From positions 1 to 24,881 of the forward strand of contig CAJUJR010000047.1 in NCBI GenBank assembly GCA_910586605.1: a DNA stretch of 24,881 nucleotides. The letters run 5' to 3'. The notes beneath the pieces were generated by a model. The model searched no databases. It was given only the letters and a program-made list of their open reading frames with translations, and was not told the origin of the DNA. The first letter of the stretch is position 1. Each line of letters begins with the position of its first letter. The stretch comes from an uncultured Lachnospiraceae bacterium (GTDB lineage: Bacteria; Bacillota; Clostridia; Lachnospirales; Lachnospiraceae). The position numbers and the translations under genes were made by a program. Below are positions 1 through 6,325 of this stretch, in pieces.

Positions 1-167
1 CGATGATGACAGCGTATAGAAAGCTGGGGTTTGACATTGCAGACTATCCGAATGCATATAGGATGTTTGCAAATGAAATCACACTTCCGCTCCATACAAA
101 ACTGTCTGATGAAGAGGTGGGCTATATTATAAAAAATTATAGCAAGATTGTTAAGGGATACATATAG
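1..167 (+). CDS. DegT/DnrJ/EryC1/StrS-family sugar aminotransferase, C-terminal end only
   Basis: Only the last 54 or so residues are in the window; the reading frame runs from base 3 to a TAG at 165-167. The tail contains YPNAYRMFANEITLPLH followed by LSDEEV, the standard ending of PLP-dependent DegT-type aminotransferases, which convert keto-sugar nucleotides to amino sugars in the cytoplasm. Such an enzyme just upstream of a priming sugar-phosphate transferase suggests that the first sugar of the repeat unit is an amino sugar, for example of the bacillosamine type; that is inference. The PLP lysine lies outside the window, so activity cannot be judged. Confidence 0.85.
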   Translation, partial: MMTAYRKLGFDIADYPNAYRMFANEITLPLHTKLSDEEVGYIIKNYSKIVKGYI

Positions 168-188
168 GGAAATAATTTCAAACACGCC

Positions 189-351
189 CTAGTGCTCCAT
201 CCAGTTAGAAATTAGAGTATTGGCTACATGTTTTGTGCCAGTGCTAGGCAAAATTTCGACGGCGATGCGGGCATCGGCTAGAAATTTTAACGACGCAGTG
301 GTGCGGAACAGGTGGTTCCATACTCTAATTTCTAACCGGACGGAGCACTAG
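189..351. repeat. Long inverted-repeat element with 32-bp arms (MITE-like or structured RNA)
   Basis: The arms are 189-220 and 320-351 and pair over 32 bp with two exceptions, A199/C341 and A203/C337. On the minus strand both exceptions become U-G wobbles, so a minus-strand transcript would fold without mismatches. The 99-base interior contains further nested pairing: an AAAATTT/AAATTTT pair around a CGATGC/GCATCG stem. Both outer tips read CTAG, which could be a TA or CTAG target duplication. No open reading frame worth calling lies inside. It sits between the aminotransferase and the priming transferase and may attenuate or process the operon transcript. Confidence 0.75.
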
Positions 352-366
352 TATAACGAAAAGTAG

Positions 367-471
367 CTTTTTCCGGCCTAAATGTCTATCTGCTTCGTTG
401 CCTTCAGTCGCTGTAATACTCGCTACAGCTCAATCATCCGCCGTGCATAGGAACATTTACCAGGCGAAAAA
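367..471. repeat. Second imperfect palindromic element abutting the first
   Basis: The left arm around 367-391 (TTTTTCCGGCCTAAATGT then CTAT) is imperfectly complementary to the right arm around 444-471 (CATAGG then ACATTTACCAGGCGAAAAA). A small internal stem GCTGTA (410-415)/TACAGC (424-429) sits between them. Together with the 189-351 element it fills most of the 370-base gap between the aminotransferase and the priming transferase. I see no convincing promoter or gene in this gap. The arrangement looks like adjacent insertions of two intergenic repeat families, but copies elsewhere in the genome cannot be seen from here. Confidence 0.5.
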
Positions 472-537
472 TTATTATGGTATTTAATAGCCAAAGTAAT
501 AAAACAGTTAACAGGCAGTTTCAAACAGGAGGGGGAT

Positions 538-1221
538 ATGTTCAGGGAATGGGAAGAGTTGCCGGGATATATGAAAACGGAGGCAGTGCGGCCTTATCAT
601 GAAAAAATAAGAAAAAAGAAGTATGTTTTAGTGATAAAACGTATCTTTGACTTTTTTGCCGCAACAATCATGTTGTTCCTTTTTTTGCCAGCAATGCTTA
701 TTATCTCTTTTCTGATAGCCAAAGATACGGAGGGTGGTGTGTTTTTTTGCCAGGAAAGAATTACACAATATGGAAGGAAATTTAGGATTATTAAGTTCCG
801 TACAATGGCAGTTGATAAAAAGGGGAAAGGGACTCAGGTTACATTGCTAAATGACTGCCGGGTTACAAAGATAGGCAGGATATTAAGGAAATACCGTTTG
901 GATGAGCTTCCCCAGTTGATAAATATAATTATGGGGGATATGAGTTTTTGCGGGACGCGTCCAGAGAGTACATATTATGTTAAAAAATATAACCCCGAAA
1001 TGTTTGCAACGCTTCTGTTGCCAGCTGGGCTTACCTCAGAGGCAAGCATCCGCTATAAAGATGAGGCAGAGTTATTGGCGACTGCGGAAGATGCAGATAA
1101 AGTATATTTGGACAAAGTCCTGCCTGAGAAGATGAAATACAATCTTGAAAGCATACAAAAATTTACTTTGTTCAGGGAAATGGCGACATTAATAAAAACC
1201 ATCCTGGCAGTGGTGAGATAA
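538..1221 (+). CDS. Priming sugar-1-phosphate transferase (polyprenyl-phosphate PGT, PglC/EpsL-like)
   Basis: This 227-residue protein belongs to the small bacterial sugar transferase family, which moves a sugar-1-phosphate from a UDP-sugar to undecaprenyl phosphate and so starts repeat-unit synthesis. Visible features are a basic start followed by one hydrophobic membrane segment (residues 38-61), the QERI...FRIIKFRTM block (72-90), the catalytic Asp-Glu pair in DELPQLINI (D122, E123), and GDMSFCGTRPE (133-143), where most relatives have GPRP. The LLPAGLTSEAS block near 160-170 is typical of a Firmicute subgroup of this family. An AGGAGGGGG ribosome binding site precedes the ATG. Specificity is not readable; the aminotransferase upstream hints at an amino sugar. 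Confidence 0.9.
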   Translation: MFREWEELPGYMKTEAVRPYHEKIRKKKYVLVIKRIFDFFAATIMLFLFLPAMLIISFLIAKDTEGGVFFCQERITQYGRKFRIIKFRTMAVDKKGKGTQVTLLNDCRVTKIGRILRKYRLDELPQLINIIMGDMSFCGTRPESTYYVKKYNPEMFATLLLPAGLTSEASIRYKDEAELLATAEDADKVYLDKVLPEKMKYNLESIQKFTLFREMATLIKTILAVVR

Positions 1222-1236
1222 TCAAGGGACAAAAAG

Positions 1237-1989
1237 ATGGAAAGAGGATTAGTATCAGTAATTATGCCAACATTTAACTGCAGTAGGTTTATTGCAGAAA
1301 CAATAGAATCTGTCAAGGCACAGACATATAGGCACTGGGAAATGATAATTGTGGACGATTGTTCTTCAGATAATACAAAGGAAATTGTACGTCATTATAT
1401 GGAGAAGGATACAAGAATCCATTATTGCTGTTTAGGGAAAAATTCTGGCGCGGCAGCGGCCCGTACACTGGCCATGAAATTAGCGGAAGGTGAATATATG
1501 GCCTTTTTGGATTCAGATGATTTATGGATGGAACGGAAGTTGGAAAAACAGATTGGTTTTATGAAAAGATATAATTTGGCAATTAGCTGTACATCGTACA
1601 GGCAGATTGATGAAGAAGGGAAACCAGTTGGCAAAACCATCAATGCATTGCCAAGGACGGGCTATAACCGCGTGCTTTTGGACTGCCCAGTAGGCAATTC
1701 AACCGTTGTATACAATGTGGGGAAAATGGGCAGGTTTCAGGTGCCAGATATTAGAAAAAGGAATGATGATGCGCTCTGGCTTCAAATGCTGAAAAAAGAA
1801 AAATACATATATGGGATGAAAGATGTTCTGATGGAATACCGTATCCGCAAGAATTCTATATCCAGCAACAAATTTGCTTTAATAAAATATCATTGGATTT
1901 TATACAGAGAAATTGAACATTTAAGTGTGAAAAGAAGTTTATTCCATATTGGGTACTGGTGCATGATAAAAATATTAAAGGTTAAATAG
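1237..1989 (+). CDS. GT2-family glycosyltransferase (TuaG-like)
   Basis: This 250-residue cytoplasmic enzyme has a GT-A fold. The start reads VSVIMPTFNC, then IIVDDCSSDNT with the nucleotide-binding Asp pair (D40, D41), the AAAART segment (73-78), and the metal-binding FLDSDDLW (90-97). A DDALWLQML stretch further on corresponds to the catalytic-base region of the family. Order and motifs resemble the TuaG-type transferases of teichuronic acid clusters. It presumably adds a sugar to the lipid-linked repeat unit. It starts 15 bases after the priming transferase with AAGGGA upstream, consistent with one operon. Donor and acceptor are unknown. Confidence 0.88.
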   Translation: MERGLVSVIMPTFNCSRFIAETIESVKAQTYRHWEMIIVDDCSSDNTKEIVRHYMEKDTRIHYCCLGKNSGAAAARTLAMKLAEGEYMAFLDSDDLWMERKLEKQIGFMKRYNLAISCTSYRQIDEEGKPVGKTINALPRTGYNRVLLDCPVGNSTVVYNVGKMGRFQVPDIRKRNDDALWLQMLKKEKYIYGMKDVLMEYRIRKNSISSNKFALIKYHWILYREIEHLSVKRSLFHIGYWCMIKILKVK

Positions 1990-1995
1990 GGGCTA

Positions 1996-2058
1996 GTGTG
2001 AAACTTAATATATCTAAGGCAGCAAAAAACACTGCCTAAGATATATTAAGTTTCACAC
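1996..2058. repeat. Near-perfect 27-bp hairpin between two glycosyltransferase genes
   Basis: Arms 1996-2022 and 2032-2058 pair over 27 bp with one A/A mismatch (2016/2038), around a 9-base loop of CAAAAAACA. The arm is AT-rich and begins GTGTGAAACTTAATATATC. There is no T-run after it, so it is not a canonical terminator. It could be a mobile palindrome, an RNA-stability or processing element, or part of an attenuator together with the two hairpins that follow. Confidence 0.8.
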
Positions 2059-2060
2059 AG

Positions 2061-2085
2061 GAAAAATGCAGAAGCAGCATTTTTC
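2061..2085. promoter_or_regulatory. 9-bp hairpin GAAAAATGC/GCATTTTTC
   Basis: The perfect stem 2061-2069/2077-2085 has a 7-base loop. The A-rich 5' arm and T-rich 3' arm resemble a weak terminator usable in either direction, but the GC core is only a few pairs. It lies 2 bases after the 27-bp hairpin. A role in lowering expression of downstream genes is inference. Confidence 0.45.
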
Positions 2086-2115
2086 TAATGTGAACTTGTT
2101 CGCTATACTATTTGA

Positions 2116-2130
2116 GCCGCCAAAGGCGGC
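2116..2130 (+). promoter_or_regulatory. GCCGCC/GGCGGC hairpin in the leader of the second GT2 gene
   Basis: A perfect 6-bp GC stem with an AAA loop ends just before the GGGGG ribosome binding site of the gene that starts at 2144. Its position could stabilise the 5' end after processing or modulate ribosome access. It is the third hairpin in the 154-base gap. Confidence 0.4.
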
Positions 2131-2143
2131 ACGGGGGATTATT

Positions 2144-2923
2144 ATGAAAATATCGGTTTTGGTACCGACGCTTGGAGCACGGGAAAAAGAGTTGGAACGG
2201 CTGCTTTACAGCCTGCATCAGCAATTATATAAAAATTTTGAGGTGATTCTCGTTGTACAGGGGAATTATCTGTCTGTAGAAAAAATTGTAAGTTCTTTTT
2301 GCAGCCTTGCAATCAGGAAAGTCTATTTACAAGAAAAGGGCCTGTCTAAAGCAAGGAATGTAGGATTAAAAGAAGTTACAGGAGATATTGTGGTTCTTTC
2401 AGATGATGATTGCTGGTATCCAAAAGACGCTTTTGGGAAAATTGCAGATATTTTCCAGAAAGAGCCATCTGTAAAGGTAGTTTTAACACAGATATATGAT
2501 AAAGAGAGAAATGTTCTATATAAATCTTACCTGCATAAGAAATGTTATATATCGAATAAACTGCAGCTTATGTCTAAATCTTCTATTGAAATCGCATATA
2601 GGAAAAATGGGATAAGAAGCAGTGGGTTTGATGAACGGCTGGGGCTTGGGGCAGAATTTGTGTGTGGGGAGGAAGTGGACTTCCTGATAAGGAATTTTTG
2701 CGAAAAAGAATATTTATATATTCCGGCAATTACAGTATACCATGCCAAAAAGAACTGTAAGAGCAGCCATCAGCAGGTGGTTGCAAAAGGTGCATTATAT
2801 AAGAAAAATTTTAACTTTGTAGTTTCTTTTGGCGTACTTGCCAGGGATTTAATTGTAAAAAGAGAAAATAATATTAAGGATTTTTTTAAGGGATATTATG
2901 AATATAGTAAAAGAAAAAGTTAA
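2144..2923 (+). CDS. GT2-family glycosyltransferase
   Basis: I chose the ATG at 2144 (259 residues) because the family start MKISVLVPTLG begins there and a GGGGGA ribosome binding site lies at 2132-2137. The frame is open further upstream to 2066, but that stretch crosses the intergenic hairpins and encodes nothing family-like. Visible motifs are FEVILVVQG, KGLSKARNVGL, the metal-binding SDDDCWYP, and FDERLGLGAEF followed by GEEVDF, the region that usually carries the catalytic acid. The last 26 bases overlap the pyruvyl transferase gene, which implies translational coupling. It probably extends the repeat unit; the sugar is unknown. Confidence 0.87.
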   Translation: MKISVLVPTLGAREKELERLLYSLHQQLYKNFEVILVVQGNYLSVEKIVSSFCSLAIRKVYLQEKGLSKARNVGLKEVTGDIVVLSDDDCWYPKDAFGKIADIFQKEPSVKVVLTQIYDKERNVLYKSYLHKKCYISNKLQLMSKSSIEIAYRKNGIRSSGFDERLGLGAEFVCGEEVDFLIRNFCEKEYLYIPAITVYHAKKNCKSSHQQVVAKGALYKKNFNFVVSFGVLARDLIVKRENNIKDFFKGYYEYSKRKS

Positions 2924-3947
2924 GCTTTACTTAGCGTATCCATCCTGGCATCAGGAAATGAACCGAATCAAACAGTCAAATAAACCTAAGATATTTTTGT
3001 TTGGCACTCCTGTGCATGGAAATCTTGGAGACCATGCAATTGCTGAAAAGGAGAAAAAATTTTTAGGAAGATATTTTTCAGAGTATGAATTATTTGAAAT
3101 ATTGATGCCTTTATATCATACAGAAAAAAGAAAGATAAAGCAATATGTTGTTCCTGAGGATATCATAGTGGTATCTGGCGGGGGATGGATGGGAAACCTC
3201 TGGCCGGAAAATGAAAAGGTAATCAGGGAAATTGTTGCAGGCTATCCCAAAAACAAGATTGTGATACTTCCACAGACAATTTATTATACCAAGGACATAA
3301 GGGGAAAAGCAGAGTTTGGAGCCACAAAGGAAATATTTGAGAAACATAAAGATTTACGGATTTTTATGAGGGAAGAGAACTCTTATCTTTTTATAAAGGA
3401 AAAACTTTTGTTAAAAGGGAAATCATTTGTAGAATTAGCTCCTGATATGGTTTTATATGGGGAAAGAATAATGCCAAAGGGCATAAAACATAACAAGAAT
3501 AAAATAATTAATGTCTGTTTCCGGGATGATTGCGAAGCTGCACAGCATCATACAAAATATTTCATAAGGAAATTAAAAGAGAAATTTGTAGTAAATACAG
3601 TAACTACTGTATTAAAGGCGCCTGTAGCATTATGCCAAAGGGAAAATGCATTGCATTGTTCCTGGAGGGAGTTTAGGGATGCAGACCTTACAATTACAGA
3701 CCGGCTGCATGCAATGCTGTTTTCTGTTATAAATGGGACGCCATGCATTGTTATGGATAACAGGACAGGGAAAGTTTTTGGTGTGGCAAAGTGGCTGGAA
3801 AGCACAGGGATGGTTAAACAAGCGGTTACGGTTAACCAGGCGGCCAGATATGTTATAGAATGTTTAAGCCCTGGTGATGCAGTTTTTAGTGAATTGCAGC
3901 TATTACCTTATTTTGAGAAGATGGCAGAGGGGATACGAAAGGGATAA
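2898..3947 (+). CDS. Polysaccharide pyruvyl transferase family protein
   Basis: This 349-residue protein matches the family that transfers pyruvate from PEP onto sugars as a ketal (CsaB, EpsO, PssM relatives). Signatures are FGTPVHGNLGDHAI (35-48), the glycine-rich VVSGGGWMGNLW (91-102), ILPQTIYY (123-130), MREENSY (157-163), LAPDMVL (180-186), and the C-terminal DLTITDRLHAMLFS with RLH at 269-271, followed by GTPCIVMDN. The length is normal. It overlaps the preceding GT2 gene and ends 2 bases before the radical SAM gene. It would add acidic pyruvate to the capsule and so give it negative charge. Related folds also include other glycosyl modifications, so exact chemistry is likely but not certain. 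Confidence 0.85.
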   Translation: MNIVKEKVKLYLAYPSWHQEMNRIKQSNKPKIFLFGTPVHGNLGDHAIAEKEKKFLGRYFSEYELFEILMPLYHTEKRKIKQYVVPEDIIVVSGGGWMGNLWPENEKVIREIVAGYPKNKIVILPQTIYYTKDIRGKAEFGATKEIFEKHKDLRIFMREENSYLFIKEKLLLKGKSFVELAPDMVLYGERIMPKGIKHNKNKIINVCFRDDCEAAQHHTKYFIRKLKEKFVVNTVTTVLKAPVALCQRENALHCSWREFRDADLTITDRLHAMLFSVINGTPCIVMDNRTGKVFGVAKWLESTGMVKQAVTVNQAARYVIECLSPGDAVFSELQLLPYFEKMAEGIRKG

Positions 3948-3949
3948 TA

Positions 3950-5059
3950 ATGAAAATAAAGAGGCTTTTGCTTATAAATGTGCCAATTATGAATTGTAAT
4001 TTGGGTTGTGAATATTGTTATATTTCGGCGCTTGGCCAATCCCAGAAAGGGGCGGCAAAATTTAAGTATCCGCCGGAATATGTGGGGGAGTGTCTGTCGA
4101 AAAAACGTTTGGGTGGTACTTGCATAATTAACATGACTGGGAACGGCGAAACACTTGTACCAAAAGAAGTACCGCAGTATATTTACCATTTGCTGCTGCA
4201 AGGGCATTATTTGGAAGTGGTGACAAATGGGACATTAACGGAAAGGTTTCATACGATTGCCCAATTCCCAGGAGAATTATTAAGACGCCTGGAATTTAAG
4301 TTTTCTTTTCATTATGCAGAATTAAAGAAACGGGGATGGCTGGGCAGGTTTTTTAATAATGTAAAAACCATGCAGGAGAAGGGCTGTTCTTTTACTGTTG
4401 AATTAATGCCATATGACGGCCTTGTAGCTGAAATTGATACAATATTTGAGCTTTGTAGGAAGGAGCTTGGCGCAGCATGCCAGGTAACGGTTGGGCGGAA
4501 TGATTTGACTAGAAATAAAGAATTGCTGACAGATATGACAAAGGCGGAATATAAGAAAACATGGGGACGGTTTCAATCTACTATGTTTAGGTTTAAATTG
4601 GCCATTTTCCAAAAGAAGGTAAAAAATTTTTGCTATGCCGGGGCATGGACGCTGTATATAGATTTGGGGACAGGGGCGGCAAAGCCATGTTATGGGCAGT
4701 TATGTAACCAAAATGTATTCCAGGATATAGATGTCCCGATTAAGTACCAGCCAGTTGGGAAACATTGCAGGCAGCCATATTGTTATAACGGACATGCCTT
4801 TTTAACTTTGGGGGTTGTCCCAGAACTAGATACCCCTTCTTATGCAGACATAAGGAACAGGAGATGCAGCGATGGGAGAGAATGGTTGTCGCCTTGCGTC
4901 AAAGAGGCTTTTTCACAAAAATTATCTGATAATAATGAGATATGGGGCAGTAAAAAAAGAATGTTATATGAAGTGAAATATGTTTTTCATTTTATTGGTG
5001 CAGTATTTTATGATTGGAAAGAGATATATGAAAAAATAATTAAAAGAAGATTCAGATAG
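3950..5059 (+). CDS. Radical SAM protein with additional cysteine-rich C-terminal region
   Basis: This 369-residue protein carries a radical SAM cluster motif CNLGCEYC (C16, C20, C23), a GNGE segment near 64-67 in the position of the SAM-contacting GGE motif, and a second cysteine group (C228, C247, C252, C273, C278, C306, C316), suggesting an extra iron-sulfur cluster of the SPASM/twitch type. It starts 2 bases after the pyruvyl transferase stop and sits before the polymerase gene, so it belongs to the polysaccharide operon. The substrate may be a sugar, a lipid-linked intermediate or a peptide; I do not recognise a specific family. No precursor-peptide gene was seen next to it. Confidence 0.8.
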   Translation: MKIKRLLLINVPIMNCNLGCEYCYISALGQSQKGAAKFKYPPEYVGECLSKKRLGGTCIINMTGNGETLVPKEVPQYIYHLLLQGHYLEVVTNGTLTERFHTIAQFPGELLRRLEFKFSFHYAELKKRGWLGRFFNNVKTMQEKGCSFTVELMPYDGLVAEIDTIFELCRKELGAACQVTVGRNDLTRNKELLTDMTKAEYKKTWGRFQSTMFRFKLAIFQKKVKNFCYAGAWTLYIDLGTGAAKPCYGQLCNQNVFQDIDVPIKYQPVGKHCRQPYCYNGHAFLTLGVVPELDTPSYADIRNRRCSDGREWLSPCVKEAFSQKLSDNNEIWGSKKRMLYEVKYVFHFIGAVFYDWKEIYEKIIKRRFR

Positions 5060-5065
5060 GATGGT

Positions 5066-6325
5066 ATGGTTGTGGTGAAGGTTAAAATAAAAAAGAGAAA
5101 AGCTTACAATGCAGATAAAGCTGATTTGCTTTCTTTATTACTAGTAATTTATATTTATCTCCCATTTTTGGGAAATCTATTAAACCATACGTTTTCAGTA
5201 TCGTTTATATATGAATATCTTTTCTATTTAGTAATTGCTGCTTGTATGCTAATTTGCATTATAAGGGTAAACAGAAAGGGATGCATTTTTTTAGCAGGGT
5301 TTGTTTGCGCCATTTCCATTAACTTTTTGGTGGCTTCATATCATCATTACGTTTTAGTGGAGGGATTGCAGGCTTTTGTTGGTATTGCCATTCCCTGTAT
5401 TTGTATAGCAAACAGGCTCTTTGATATACAAATATTTCTTACGAAATGGTATCAATTTGCGCTATGCAGCGTGCCATTATGCCTGTTGGCAATTGTCCTG
5501 GTAAAGATGAGGTTGGCGGATTATTCCATTTTTACAGAAATTTGCGTGCCAAATGTCTTTATTTTATCTTATATGCTATTGGAGGGTGCTGCAAATAGGG
5601 TTCAGATTTATATAAATGTTCTTATAAATAGTTTACTTGTTTTATTTTTGGGAGGCAGGATGTCAGGAATCGCCTCGGTGTGTATGCTGCTGTTTGCTTT
5701 TTTGTTTTCAGCAAGGGTCAGTTTCGGGAAGAAGATTATTTTGCTGGCGTCAATTTTGTTCTTCATAGTCCTAGTTTTTAATAATTTATATGAAATATTT
5801 TTCTGGTTAAACAGTAAATTAAAAGAGCATGGGATTTATTCAAGAAGTATTACCTTGCTGATTGGGCAATTGGCGGGCAAAGGGGTGTATGTGACAGGGC
5901 GGGATGTATTATATTCTTTATGTATTGAATATGTAAAAGGAAGGGGAGGCCTGCCAGGAGGGTTCGGAGTCCCGTTATTTATTACTTCTGGGAAATATTA
6001 TTATACCCATAATATCATACTGCAATTCTTAGTATCGTTTGGCATCGGGGGAAGTATCCTGGTTGTGGGGATGATGAAAACGCGTTTCCGTTTTTTAAGG
6101 AAAGCAGCAACAAAGGAATGCAGGCGTTTCCTATATTTTATGCTGTTTTCCTATCTGTTTATTGGGATGACAGGTTCTAGTATCTGGATTCACTATCTGT
6201 CAACTATATTTATTGCAGTATTCTTTTTTGGGAGTGGCAGGCAGTACCAGGTAGAACTGCCACAAAAAAGTGGATTAAATAGAGGGATGGGTAGGAGGTT
6301 GCCCAATGAAGAAAATATTAAATAA
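5066..6325 (+). CDS. O-antigen/capsule polymerase, Wzy-like integral membrane protein
   Basis: This 419-residue protein is almost wholly hydrophobic, with about ten or more membrane segments after a basic start. Motifs typical of Wzy/ligase-type proteins are GGRMSG near residues 195-200, a larger loop with GRDVLY and GFGVPL, and YTHNIILQFLVSFGIGG, which matches the His-Asn plus glycine pattern seen after the periplasmic loop. It would polymerise exported lipid-linked repeat units at the outer face. It starts 6 bases after the radical SAM gene with a poor ribosome binding site, so coupling is likely, and overlaps the flippase gene by 20 bases. Wzy proteins diverge strongly, so the call rests on topology plus context. 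Confidence 0.78.
   Translation: MVVVKVKIKKRKAYNADKADLLSLLLVIYIYLPFLGNLLNHTFSVSFIYEYLFYLVIAACMLICIIRVNRKGCIFLAGFVCAISINFLVASYHHYVLVEGLQAFVGIAIPCICIANRLFDIQIFLTKWYQFALCSVPLCLLAIVLVKMRLADYSIFTEICVPNVFILSYMLLEGAANRVQIYINVLINSLLVLFLGGRMSGIASVCMLLFAFLFSARVSFGKKIILLASILFFIVLVFNNLYEIFFWLNSKLKEHGIYSRSITLLIGQLAGKGVYVTGRDVLYSLCIEYVKGRGGLPGGFGVPLFITSGKYYYTHNIILQFLVSFGIGGSILVVGMMKTRFRFLRKAATKECRRFLYFMLFSYLFIGMTGSSIWIHYLSTIFIAVFFFGSGRQYQVELPQKSGLNRGMGRRLPNEENIK

Noticed and set aside
2066..2143. N-terminal extension of the second GT2 gene
   Set aside because: The added residues come from intergenic hairpins and have no family similarity; the ATG at 2144 has a ribosome binding site and the family start.
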